Source of the DNA: Rubrivivax rivuli
GTDB lineage: Bacteria; Pseudomonadota; Gammaproteobacteria; Burkholderiales; Burkholderiaceae_C
Direction: 5' to 3'
DNA length: 64,000 nt
NCBI RefSeq assembly: GCF_004016505.1
Contig: NZ_SACR01000001.1
Location: 868,001-932,000, forward strand
Below, piece by piece: positions 20,584 to 28,013 of this stretch. The notes under the pieces were generated by a model, which was not told the DNA's origin, made no database searches, and saw nothing but the letters and a program-made list of their open reading frames with translations. Each line of letters begins with the position of its first letter. Within the stretch, counting starts at the first letter, position 1. The position numbers were made by a program, and so were the translations under genes.

Positions 20584-20616
20584 AAAAAAGCCCCTGCCGG
20601 GATCGGCAGGGGCTTT
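20584..20616 (-). terminator. Rho-independent terminator after the TonB-dependent receptor gene
   Basis: A 12-bp perfect stem (AAAGCCCCTGCC at 20587-20598 with GGCAGGGGCTTT at 20605-20616) and a 6-base loop. On the reverse strand it ends in TTTTTT. It lies 14 bp after the receptor stop, so the halogenase must rely on readthrough or on a promoter within the remaining short gap. Confidence 0.85.
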
Positions 20617-20629
20617 GCACGTGGCTACG

Positions 20630-23356
20630 TCAGAACTTGTAGCTCACGCCGAAGAGCATGGTGCGGCCGTACTCGTCCTTCTTGGTGTCGCGGCCGGTGC
20701 CACCGTCGTACTCGACATAGGGCTCGTTGTTGAGGTTGTTCACCTGCAACAGGAAGTTCAGGCCCTTGGCGATGCCGCTCTGGATCTCGTAGCTGAGCTG
20801 CAGGTCGGTGATGGTCTCGGGGCGTGCGTACTTGTACTCGCGGTCGGCACCGAAGCCTTCGATCTCGGCGATGAAGCTCGAACGCTTGCGGTTGGCCACG
20901 CGGATGGAGAAGCCGCTGTTCTCGTAGTACGCCGTCAGCGTCTGCACCTTGCGCGACAGGCCCGGCAGCGGCCGCACGTCGGCGTCACCGAAAGGCTTGA
21001 TGGCGCTCTTGGTGTCGCTGTAGCTGGCCTGGATGCCGAAACCATCCAGCGGCTTGAACAGCAGGTTCAGCGGCACGTCGACGGCCAGTTCCAGACCCTT
21101 GATGGTGCCGCCCTTGCCGTTGACCGGCGCGGTGAACTCGCCGATGTTCGAGGTCGGCACGCGGCCCGAGAGGTTGGGGAAGCCGCTGAAGTTGAACTGC
21201 GTGTTCTTGAAGTCGAAGATGTAGCTCTTCAGGTCCTTGTAGAACGCGGCGGCCGAGATGTAGCCCTTGGTGCCGAAGTACTTCTCGTACGACACGTCCA
21301 GCGCGGTGGCGCGGTAGGGGTCGAGGTTTGGGTTGCCGCCGCTGCCGGTCCACTTCAGCTGGTCGTTCACTTCAGAACGCGTGAAGGCGCTGAGCTGGTC
21401 CATGCGGGGGCGGGCCATCTGCCGGCCCACGCCCAGGCGCAGGAACTGGTCGCTGGCGAGTTCCATCGTCACGTTCAGCGTGGGCAGGAAGTCGGTGTAG
21501 CTCTTGCCGGCCGTGCGCAGCGTGAAGGTGCCCTGGTTGGTGTTGTCCACCACCGGCGCCGTCGAGCTCTGGTCGCTCTTGACGATCTGCGTGCCCACGT
21601 TGCCGCGCACCGGCAGGCCGAAGAGTTCGGTGTCGATGTCGGCCTTCACGAAGACGGTCTTGATGTCCTCGTTGACTTCCCAGCCCTTGCGCAGGATGTC
21701 GCCGTTGATGTTGCGGTCCAGGCGGTACAGCGAGGGGTAGGCCGCACCCGGGTCGAAGCTCACCGTGTTGAAGCCCAGGCCCGGCAGAGCGAGCGAACCC
21801 GCACCGGCCGGCAGCGGCGTGCCAGGGTTGGTGTTGGTGGCACTGCGCGCGGGCAGGCGCAGGAAGTTCTCGGCCGAGCCCTTGGTCTTGTCACGCTGGG
21901 TGAGGTTCAGACCGAAGCTCACGCGGGAGAAGAAGCCTTCCAGGTCCTTCTGACCGACCAGCTTGATGGCCTTCAGCTCGTCCTTGGTGGTGATGATCTT
22001 GTCGTAGCCGTTCTGGCCCCAGCTCTCGGGGTCGGTCAGGCGCACGATGGCAGGGTTGCCGTGGTCGTACTGCAGGCCGGTGATGCTGTTGTAGTTGCTC
22101 ACCGTCACGGTGCCGGGCAGCGGACGGTTGTTCACCGTGTCGAAGACGCCGGCTTCCATCTCGATGATCTGCTCGCGGCTTTCGGCCGACGAGAAGCTCA
22201 GGTCGGCCATGCCGGTCCAGCCGCCCGCGAACTTCAGCTTGTTGTTCCAGCCGAAGGACTTGAGTTCGTCTTCACGCGGTTCCCAGATGGTGCGCGAGAG
22301 CGGGTTCACGTTGCCCCAGGTGCCGCTGACGAGGCGGCCGTTGGTGACCGTGGCGTTGGTCAGCGTGGGCGACTGGAAGGCCAGGCTGCCACCCTTCCAG
22401 CTGTCGTTGACCTGGATCTCCAGGCCGCGCCTGATGACGTCCTTCTCGAACTTCGAATAGAACAGGTCGACGACGCTGGTGAAGTCCTTGTTGGGCTTGT
22501 ACTCCAGCACGGCCATGGCGCCGGTGCGCGTCTCGTCGGTGTCGTCGACGAAGTACTTGAAGCCCTGGTTGAAGGTGAAGTTCTGGCCGCCGTTGACGTT
22601 GGCGAAGTTGCCGGTGTTGTTGGTGTCGTAGGTTTCGCTGCGCGACTTGCCCACCTTCTGGCTCAGGCGCGCCACACCGAAGGCCACGCCCAGGGTGCGG
22701 TCGGCGAACTGGTCGATGTAGGTGAAGTTGAAGCGCGTGCCGTCGCCTTCGAAGGGCGTGCCGCCACCGTTCTTCTCACCGCGCACGTTCACGCCGATGA
22801 CGCGCTGGCCGAAATTCAGCGGGCGCACGGTCTGCAGGTCGATGGTGCCCGACAGGCCCTGGCCCAGCAGGTCGGAGGTGGGCGTCTTGTAGATGCTCAC
22901 GCCCGAGAGCAGTTCGCTCGGGTACTGGTCGAACTCGACGCTGCGGTTGTTGCCGGTGGAGACCTGCTCGCGGCCGTTCAGCAGCGTGTTGGCGAAGTCG
23001 CCCGACAGGCCGCGGATGTTGATCTCGGTGGCGCGGCCGTTCACGCGCTGGGCCGTCAAGCCGGGCAGGCGCGCAATGCTCTCGGCGATGCTGCTGTCGG
23101 GCAGCTTGCCGATGTCTTCAGCGGAGATGCTCTCGACGATGGCGTCGGCGTTCTTCTTCGTGTTGATGGCGCTCTCGATGCCGCGGCGGATGCCGGTCAC
23201 CGTGATCACCTGGGGGGCTGCGCTGGCGCCGGCGGCGGGTGCCGTCTGGGCTTGCGCCACGCCGCTGGCCATCAGCATGGCGGCCACGGCAGCGGCCACC
23301 GGGGTGGCCTGCAGCAAGGCGCGCTGGGCGCTGCTGCGGGGGTAGGAACTCTTCAT
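20630..23356 (-). CDS. TonB-dependent receptor, TonB-Xanth-Caul type (probable maltodextrin receptor)
   Basis: An outer-membrane active-transport channel of 908 residues. The ATG at 23356 is preceded by AGGAGA and starts a signal peptide (VAAAVAAMLMASGVAQAQ). The plug follows (ITVTGIRRGIESAINTKKNA, DIGKLPDSSIAESIARLPG, EINIRGLSGDFANTLLNGR), then a 22-strand-type barrel ending in the outer-membrane signature LFGVSYKF. The plug wording is that of the TIGR01782 subfamily, whose members take up sugars and other compounds in Xanthomonas and Caulobacter. It is divergent from an exported GH13 enzyme and near two glucokinase genes, so maltodextrin is the likely substrate (inference). Confidence 0.92.
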   Translation of the reverse strand: MKSSYPRSSAQRALLQATPVAAAVAAMLMASGVAQAQTAPAAGASAAPQVITVTGIRRGIESAINTKKNADAIVESISAEDIGKLPDSSIAESIARLPGLTAQRVNGRATEINIRGLSGDFANTLLNGREQVSTGNNRSVEFDQYPSELLSGVSIYKTPTSDLLGQGLSGTIDLQTVRPLNFGQRVIGVNVRGEKNGGGTPFEGDGTRFNFTYIDQFADRTLGVAFGVARLSQKVGKSRSETYDTNNTGNFANVNGGQNFTFNQGFKYFVDDTDETRTGAMAVLEYKPNKDFTSVVDLFYSKFEKDVIRRGLEIQVNDSWKGGSLAFQSPTLTNATVTNGRLVSGTWGNVNPLSRTIWEPREDELKSFGWNNKLKFAGGWTGMADLSFSSAESREQIIEMEAGVFDTVNNRPLPGTVTVSNYNSITGLQYDHGNPAIVRLTDPESWGQNGYDKIITTKDELKAIKLVGQKDLEGFFSRVSFGLNLTQRDKTKGSAENFLRLPARSATNTNPGTPLPAGAGSLALPGLGFNTVSFDPGAAYPSLYRLDRNINGDILRKGWEVNEDIKTVFVKADIDTELFGLPVRGNVGTQIVKSDQSSTAPVVDNTNQGTFTLRTAGKSYTDFLPTLNVTMELASDQFLRLGVGRQMARPRMDQLSAFTRSEVNDQLKWTGSGGNPNLDPYRATALDVSYEKYFGTKGYISAAAFYKDLKSYIFDFKNTQFNFSGFPNLSGRVPTSNIGEFTAPVNGKGGTIKGLELAVDVPLNLLFKPLDGFGIQASYSDTKSAIKPFGDADVRPLPGLSRKVQTLTAYYENSGFSIRVANRKRSSFIAEIEGFGADREYKYARPETITDLQLSYEIQSGIAKGLNFLLQVNNLNNEPYVEYDGGTGRDTKKDEYGRTMLFGVSYKF

Positions 23357-23458
23357 GGCTTGTCTCCTGAGACTCACGGGATCACGACAACTTCCGCCGG
23401 CGCCTGCCGCTGCTGGCGGCGCTGATCGGGCATGGGAAAGGATTGGCGACCGGAACTT

Positions 23459-23473
23459 TGTACCAAAACTAGA
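23459..23473. promoter_or_regulatory. Degenerate HexR-like operator upstream of the TonB-dependent receptor
   Basis: TGTACCAAAACTAGA matches TGTAG-N5-CTACA at eight of ten arm positions. It lies 102 bp before the receptor start codon. The same intergenic region holds a perfect site near the amylase start (23623-23637). Confidence 0.4.
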
Positions 23474-23622
23474 TTTCGCGGCACCCTGCGGAAACCCTAG
23501 ATCGGTGCGTTCCCAGGCCGGAGTTGTGGCGAATTTCTGGCCTGTACAGGCGGTGTGTGCCCTGGGTACACTGATCAGAACGCACCGCAACGGGGCTGAT
23601 GGCGGACTCTGCGGCGTGTGTT

Positions 23623-23637
23623 TGTAGCGAAACTACA
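23623..23637. promoter_or_regulatory. HexR-like operator at the amylase start
   Basis: TGTAGCGAAACTACA, a 15-bp palindrome with perfect arms. It ends one base before the TTG proposed as start of the third GH13 enzyme. It lies between that gene and the divergent TonB-dependent receptor gene, so it may serve both. Confidence 0.7.
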
Positions 23638-26295
23638 TTGCAAAAAAGCAACACCCTGCGCGTTTGCCGGCTTGTCAGACGGACCTGGGCCGGTGTTGCA
23701 GCGATGGCTGCAGCCTCGGCCTGGGCCGCCGGTGCCCCGCTGCAACTGCACGCGCCTTCTCCCGACTGGCGCGACCAGGTCCTCTATTTCGTGATGACCG
23801 ACCGCTTCGCCGATGGTGACCCGGCCAACAACGACCAGGGCGCTGGCGAGTACAAGCCCGGCGACCGCACGCGCTACCAGGGCGGTGACCTGCGCGGGTT
23901 GCAGCAGCGCCTGGCCTACATCCGGGGCCTGGGCGCCACGGGCGTGTGGATCACGCCGCCCGTAGCCAACCAGTGGCTCGATCCGGCCGGCCACTACACC
24001 AGCTACCACGGCTACTGGGCCGAGAACTTCAAGCGGCTCGACCCCCACCTCGGCACGCTGGACGACTACAAGGCCCTCTCGCACGCGCTGCACAGCCAGG
24101 GCATGGTGCTGGTGCAGGACATCGTGGTGAACCACACCGGCAACTTCTTCGGCTACAGCGGCTGGCAGCGCAGCGATCCCGCCCTTGGCTACACGCCGAA
24201 CACCCACACGCGCCCGGTGCCGCGGCCGAGCCAGCCCCCCTTCGACCAGAACGACCCGCGCGACCCTGCGCACCGTGCCGCCGGCATCTACCACTGGACG
24301 CCGGACATCACCGACTACACCGACCCCGAGCAGGAGCGCCGCTTCCAGATGGGCGGCCTGGACGACCTGGCCACGGACAACCCCGTGGTGCGCCGCGCGC
24401 TGCGCGAGAGCTACGGCCACTGGGTGCGCGAGGTGGGCGTGGATGCCTTCCGCGTCGACACCGCCTTCTACGTCGCGCCCGAGTACTTCACCGATTTCAT
24501 GCGCGCCCGCGACCCGCTCGCGCCCGGCCTGGCCGAGGTGGCGCGGCGCACGGGCCGGCGCGACTTCTTCGTCTTCGGCGAGGGCTTCGGCATCGACCGC
24601 CCGGGGCAGGATGCGCAGGCGCGCAAGATCGAGAGCTACGTGCGCGGCCCGCGCGGCGAACCCCGCCTGCCGGGCATGCTGAACTTCCCGCTCTACGGCG
24701 CCCTGGGTGATGCCTTCGCGCGGGGCCGGCCGCCGGCCGAACTGGGCGACCGCATCACGCGCATGCTGAAGGTGCACAGCGACCCGCACCGCATGGTGAG
24801 CTTCATCGACAACCACGACGTCGACCGCTTTCTGGCTGGCGGCAGCGTGGCCGGCCTGAAGCAGGCGCTGCTGGCCATGATGACCTTGCCTGGCGTGCCG
24901 GTGCTGTATTACGGCACCGAGCAGGGCTTCACCGAGCCGCGGGCTTCGATGTTCGCGGCCGGTTGGGGCTCGGGCGGGCGCGACCGCTACGACACCGAAG
25001 CACCGCTGTACCGCGCCATCGCCGAGATGACGCAGCTGCGCCGCACGCACCGCGTGCTCTCGCGCGGCTGGCCCACCGTGCTGCACGGCAACGCGGCCAC
25101 GCCGGGCGCGCTGGCGTGGCGCATGGACTGGCGCGGTCCGGAGGCGCAGCGCCGCAAGCCGGCCGAGCGCCAGCCGGTCTTCGTCGTCTTCAACACCGCC
25201 GAGAGCGACACGCTGCTGCCGGCATTGGCCACCGGCCTGCCCGCTGGCACCGTGCTGGAAGGCCTGCACGGGCTGGAAGGCCGGCCTGCCGATGCCGTGG
25301 TGGGGGCTGGGGGCCTGCTCACGCTGCGTCTGCCGCCGCGCAGCGGGCAGGTGTGGCGCGCCACCGCGCGCCGTGCGGCGCCGGCCGTCGTGGCAACGCG
25401 CGTGCAGCTGGCGCTGGCCGGGGGCGCCGTGCAGCGGGGTGACTTCGAGGTCAGCGGCACCGTGAGCCCGGCCGTGCCCCGCCTGCAGCTGGTGGTGGAT
25501 GGCGACCTGGCGCGTGCCCTCGAGGTGCAGCCCGACGCCAGCGGCCGCTGGCAGGCGCGCGTGGACACCGCAGCCATGGTCGACCCTGCCACCGAGCACA
25601 GCGTGGTGGCCTGGGCGGAGGGCCAAGCCGTCTCAGCGCCGCGCAGCTTCCGCGTAGAGCGCATGTGGCAGACCGTGCTCGACCAGCCCGACCCGGCCGG
25701 CGACGACACCGGCCCGCCCGGCGCGGCCTACACCTACCCCACCGACCCCGGCTGGGGCGAGAACCGTCAGATGGACCTGCGCCGCGTGCGCGTGGAGACC
25801 GCCGGCGGCGCGCTGCGCCTGCACCTGGGCCTGCACCGCATCACCACGCCCTGGAGCCCGCCCAACGGCTTCGACCACGTCAACTTCACCGTCTACATCG
25901 AACTGCCTGGCGTGCCCGGCGGCGCCACGGTGATGCCGCTGCAGAACGCCAGCCTGCCTGGCGGCATGCGCTGGCACCTGCGGCTGCGGGCGGGCGGGTG
26001 GTCGAACGCGTTGCATGGGGCCGAGGGCGCCAGCGCCACGAACGAAGGCACGCCGGTGACGCCCAGCGCCACGCTGGCCGTGGACCGCGCCAGCAACACC
26101 GTGAGCTTCACGCTGCCGGCGGCGGCGCTGGGCCGGCTGCCTTCGCTGCGCGGCGCGCGCATCTACGTCACGACCTGGGACTACGACGGCGGCTACCGTG
26201 CCCTGGGCCCCGAGCCCCGCGCCTACGCCATGGGCGGTGGCCGCGAGGACGGTCCGCGCGTGATGGACGAGAGCGGCGTGCTGACGCTGCCCTGA
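23638..26295 (+). CDS. Exported GH13 amylase/amylopullulanase with glucodextranase-like C-terminal domain
   Basis: About 885 residues. I take the TTG at 23638 as start: it follows the operator directly and gives a normal signal peptide (basic segment RLVRR, then AGVAAMAAASAWAAG). The ATG at 23599 is possible but would place the operator inside the gene. The GH13 barrel (QVLYFVMTDRFADGDP, QDIVVNHTGNFFG) has Asp274 (FRVDTAFYV), Glu315 (VFGEGFGID) and Asp394 (IDNHDVDRF). The last 210 residues (DPAGDDTGPPGAAYTYPTDP onward) resemble the C-terminal domain of glucodextranase and bacterial amylopullulanases. It probably degrades alpha-glucans in the periplasm or at the surface. A bidirectional terminator follows. 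Confidence 0.85.
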   Translation: MQKSNTLRVCRLVRRTWAGVAAMAAASAWAAGAPLQLHAPSPDWRDQVLYFVMTDRFADGDPANNDQGAGEYKPGDRTRYQGGDLRGLQQRLAYIRGLGATGVWITPPVANQWLDPAGHYTSYHGYWAENFKRLDPHLGTLDDYKALSHALHSQGMVLVQDIVVNHTGNFFGYSGWQRSDPALGYTPNTHTRPVPRPSQPPFDQNDPRDPAHRAAGIYHWTPDITDYTDPEQERRFQMGGLDDLATDNPVVRRALRESYGHWVREVGVDAFRVDTAFYVAPEYFTDFMRARDPLAPGLAEVARRTGRRDFFVFGEGFGIDRPGQDAQARKIESYVRGPRGEPRLPGMLNFPLYGALGDAFARGRPPAELGDRITRMLKVHSDPHRMVSFIDNHDVDRFLAGGSVAGLKQALLAMMTLPGVPVLYYGTEQGFTEPRASMFAAGWGSGGRDRYDTEAPLYRAIAEMTQLRRTHRVLSRGWPTVLHGNAATPGALAWRMDWRGPEAQRRKPAERQPVFVVFNTAESDTLLPALATGLPAGTVLEGLHGLEGRPADAVVGAGGLLTLRLPPRSGQVWRATARRAAPAVVATRVQLALAGGAVQRGDFEVSGTVSPAVPRLQLVVDGDLARALEVQPDASGRWQARVDTAAMVDPATEHSVVAWAEGQAVSAPRSFRVERMWQTVLDQPDPAGDDTGPPGAAYTYPTDPGWGENRQMDLRRVRVETAGGALRLHLGLHRITTPWSPPNGFDHVNFTVYIELPGVPGGATVMPLQNASLPGGMRWHLRLRAGGWSNALHGAEGASATNEGTPVTPSATLAVDRASNTVSFTLPAAALGRLPSLRGARIYVTTWDYDGGYRALGPEPRAYAMGGGREDGPRVMDESGVLTLP

Positions 26296-26314
26296 GCCAC
26301 AGGCCCGGAAAGCA

Positions 26315-26346
26315 ACAAGGGCGGGAGCTTGCGCTCCCGCCCTTGT
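26315..26346. terminator. Bidirectional terminator between the amylase and the Ala/Lys-rich gene
   Basis: A perfect 14-bp inverted repeat (ACAAGGGCGGGAGC at 26315-26328, GCTCCCGCCCTTGT at 26333-26346) with a TTGC loop, placed between the stops of two convergent genes. There is no long T-run. Confidence 0.75.
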
Positions 26347-26364
26347 CACATGGAAACCAGAAGA

Positions 26365-26538
26365 TTACTTCTTGGCTTCTTCCTTCTTGGGGGCCGGCTT
26401 GGCGTCGTCCTTCTTGGCGTCGGCCTTCTTGGCGGCGCTGGCGGCCGGCTTGGCGGCGTCAGCCTTGCCAGCGTGGGCAGCGGCTTGGGCGCCGATAGCG
26501 AAAGCGGCCAGGGCCAGAGCGCTGATGAACTTGATCAT
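26365..26538 (-). CDS. Small exported Ala/Lys-rich protein, unknown function
   Basis: A 57-residue protein. It starts with a clear signal peptide (MIKFISALALAAFAIGAQA, cleavage near AAHA). The mature part, about 35 residues, is almost only Ala, Lys, Asp, Pro and Glu (GKADAAKPAASAAKKADAKK, then KPAPKKEEAKK), with a histone-H1-like composition and presumably disordered. A purine-rich GAGAGAGAGA ribosome-binding region precedes the ATG. Small lysine/alanine-rich exported proteins occur in many Burkholderiales without known function. It has its own leader with a palindrome (26564-26579) and ends at a shared terminator, which supports a real, separately expressed gene. Confidence 0.7.
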   Translation of the reverse strand: MIKFISALALAAFAIGAQAAAHAGKADAAKPAASAAKKADAKKDDAKPAPKKEEAKK

Positions 26539-26563
26539 GATGTCTCTCTCTCAGAGGAAAGTC

Positions 26564-26579
26564 AGGTTTTCGAAAACCT
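26564..26579. promoter_or_regulatory. 16-bp perfect palindrome in the leader of the Ala/Lys-rich gene
   Basis: AGGTTTTCGAAAACCT, 25 bp upstream of the start codon of the 57-residue protein. It could be an operator or a short RNA hairpin. No U-run follows on the reverse strand, so it is not a typical terminator. Confidence 0.4.
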
Positions 26580-26711
26580 CGTCAACCCGAACCATTCCGG
26601 GGCGCCGAGAGCCCGATCGCGGTGCACCGCAGCTCAGGCTGTGATCACAACGCATCGTCAAGCGAAGGGTTGACAAGGCCGGGCAAAAATTTCCGTGCGC
26701 TCTGCAAGGGC

Positions 26712-27779
26712 TCAGGGTTTGTGCTGAGCGAGTGCCTGCACCCCACCGTTCAGCGCGGCCAGGGTGTCGGTGATCAGCAGGGTCGGCACGGCCTGCAGGT
26801 AGGCCTGGAAGCGGCCCTTGGCCTCGAAGCGCTGGCGGAAATGGCTCTGGAAAAAGCGCTCGCCCAGGCGCGGCACGATGCCGCCGCCGATGTAGACGCC
26901 GCCCCGCGCGCCCATCACCAGCGCGACATTGCCTGCAAAGCTGCCCAGCAGCGCGCAGAAACTGTCCAGCGTGCGGCTGCACACCGCGCAGCTGCCGTTC
27001 AGGCCTCGTTCGACGATCAGTTCGGCCGCCAGCGTTTCGGCCGGCTGGCCGAGCACTGTGGCCACCGCGCTGTGCAGCACCGGCAGGCCGATGCCCGAGA
27101 GCAGGCGCTCGGCCGACACGTGCGCATGCTCGCGCCGCACGGCGGCGAGCAGCGCGGCGTCGAAGTCGTCGGCCGCCGACAGGCTGGCGTGGCCGCCTTC
27201 GCCCGGCACGGCCACCCAGCCACCGCCGGGTGCGGGCACCAAGCCGGCGACGCCGAGACCGGTGCCCGGGCCGATGACCGCCAGTGTGGCGCGGCCAGGC
27301 AGTGCCGCCCGCTCGGGTGCGCCGGGCCAGGGCTGCACCTGGCTGGCCTGCAGCCGGGGCAGCGAGAGCGCCAAGGCCTCGAAATCGTTGAGCACCAGCA
27401 GTGCTTCCAGCCCCAGCGCCGCCTGCGCCTCGCGGCAGGAGAAGGCCCAGCCGCTGTTGGTGAAGGCGATGCGGTCGGTGCCCACGGCCGTGGCCACGGC
27501 GAAGGCGGCGGCGCGGGGCGGCCGGTAGACGCCGCCCAGGCTGCGCGCCACGCGGGCCAGGTAGTCGGCGGCGGCATCGGCCGGCCCGGCGTGGCCGGCT
27601 GCCGGCAGGGTGGCGACATGGCTGATGTGGTCGGCGCCCTCGGCCAGCCAGCCGAAGCGCGCGTTGGTGCCGCCGATGTCGGCCACCAGCCAGGGGCGGG
27701 GCAGGCCGGCTGCGGCCGTGCCTGCTGCTGCAGGGCCGGCCGCGGCAGCGGGGCGGGTGAGGGCTTCTGGGTCTGACAT
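26712..27779 (-). CDS. glk: Glucokinase (Glk family, stand-alone)
   Basis: Phosphorylates free glucose to glucose 6-phosphate with ATP in the cytoplasm. It has 355 residues, slightly long for Glk because of an Ala/Pro-rich N-terminal extension of about 30 residues before LVADIGGTNARFGWL. The glucose-binding Asp is in LLVLNDFEALALSL. The second phosphate motif is VIGPGTGLGVAGLVP, and the family C-terminus is YIGGGIVPRLGERF. It is divergent from the glucokinase-HexR fusion gene, with two palindromic operators in the 234-bp gap. It probably uses glucose released from maltodextrins. Confidence 0.9.
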   Translation of the reverse strand: MSDPEALTRPAAAAGPAAAGTAAAGLPRPWLVADIGGTNARFGWLAEGADHISHVATLPAAGHAGPADAAADYLARVARSLGGVYRPPRAAAFAVATAVGTDRIAFTNSGWAFSCREAQAALGLEALLVLNDFEALALSLPRLQASQVQPWPGAPERAALPGRATLAVIGPGTGLGVAGLVPAPGGGWVAVPGEGGHASLSAADDFDAALLAAVRREHAHVSAERLLSGIGLPVLHSAVATVLGQPAETLAAELIVERGLNGSCAVCSRTLDSFCALLGSFAGNVALVMGARGGVYIGGGIVPRLGERFFQSHFRQRFEAKGRFQAYLQAVPTLLITDTLAALNGGVQALAQHKP

Positions 27780-27843
27780 GGCGGGTGGTGAACGTCGAAA
27801 GCTGGAACTTGCCGCGGCAGGTGCCAGCCCCAAACCTGTGCAC

Positions 27844-27858
27844 GGTAGCAAAACTACA
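27844..27858. promoter_or_regulatory. HexR-like operator upstream of the stand-alone glucokinase
   Basis: GGTAGCAAAACTACA, one mismatch from the perfect-arm form. It lies 65 bp before the glk start in the divergent glucokinase intergenic region. Confidence 0.6.
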
Positions 27859-27935
27859 TGATGTGAACAAGCGGCTTTGCCCGAGGCGGCCACCGGTTTC
27901 CCTGTTGAACGGTCCCCGGCCAGGGCCCGTGTTGC

Positions 27936-27950
27936 TGTAGTGAAGCTACA
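27936..27950. promoter_or_regulatory. HexR-like operator upstream of the glucokinase-HexR fusion gene
   Basis: TGTAGTGAAGCTACA with perfect 5-bp arms, 63 bp before the fusion gene. This suggests that the regulator controls its own gene. Its centre is 92 bp from that of the glk-proximal site. Confidence 0.7.
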
Positions 27951-28013
27951 GTGCTGTCGTCTCGGCCTTACCCGCATGCAGATGCCGTGCCCGCTCCGCC
28001 ACAATCGCCCGCC

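Noticed and set aside
20615..23425. A 936-codon forward-strand open frame opposite the TonB-dependent receptor
   Set aside because: The reverse strand encodes a complete receptor with ribosome-binding site, signal peptide and terminator. The forward product has only Val/His/Arg-rich low-complexity sequence.
23599..23637. The ATG at 23599 as start of the third GH13 enzyme
   Set aside because: It has no ribosome-binding site, adds unconserved residues before the signal peptide and would put the palindromic operator within the coding region. It cannot be excluded without start mapping.
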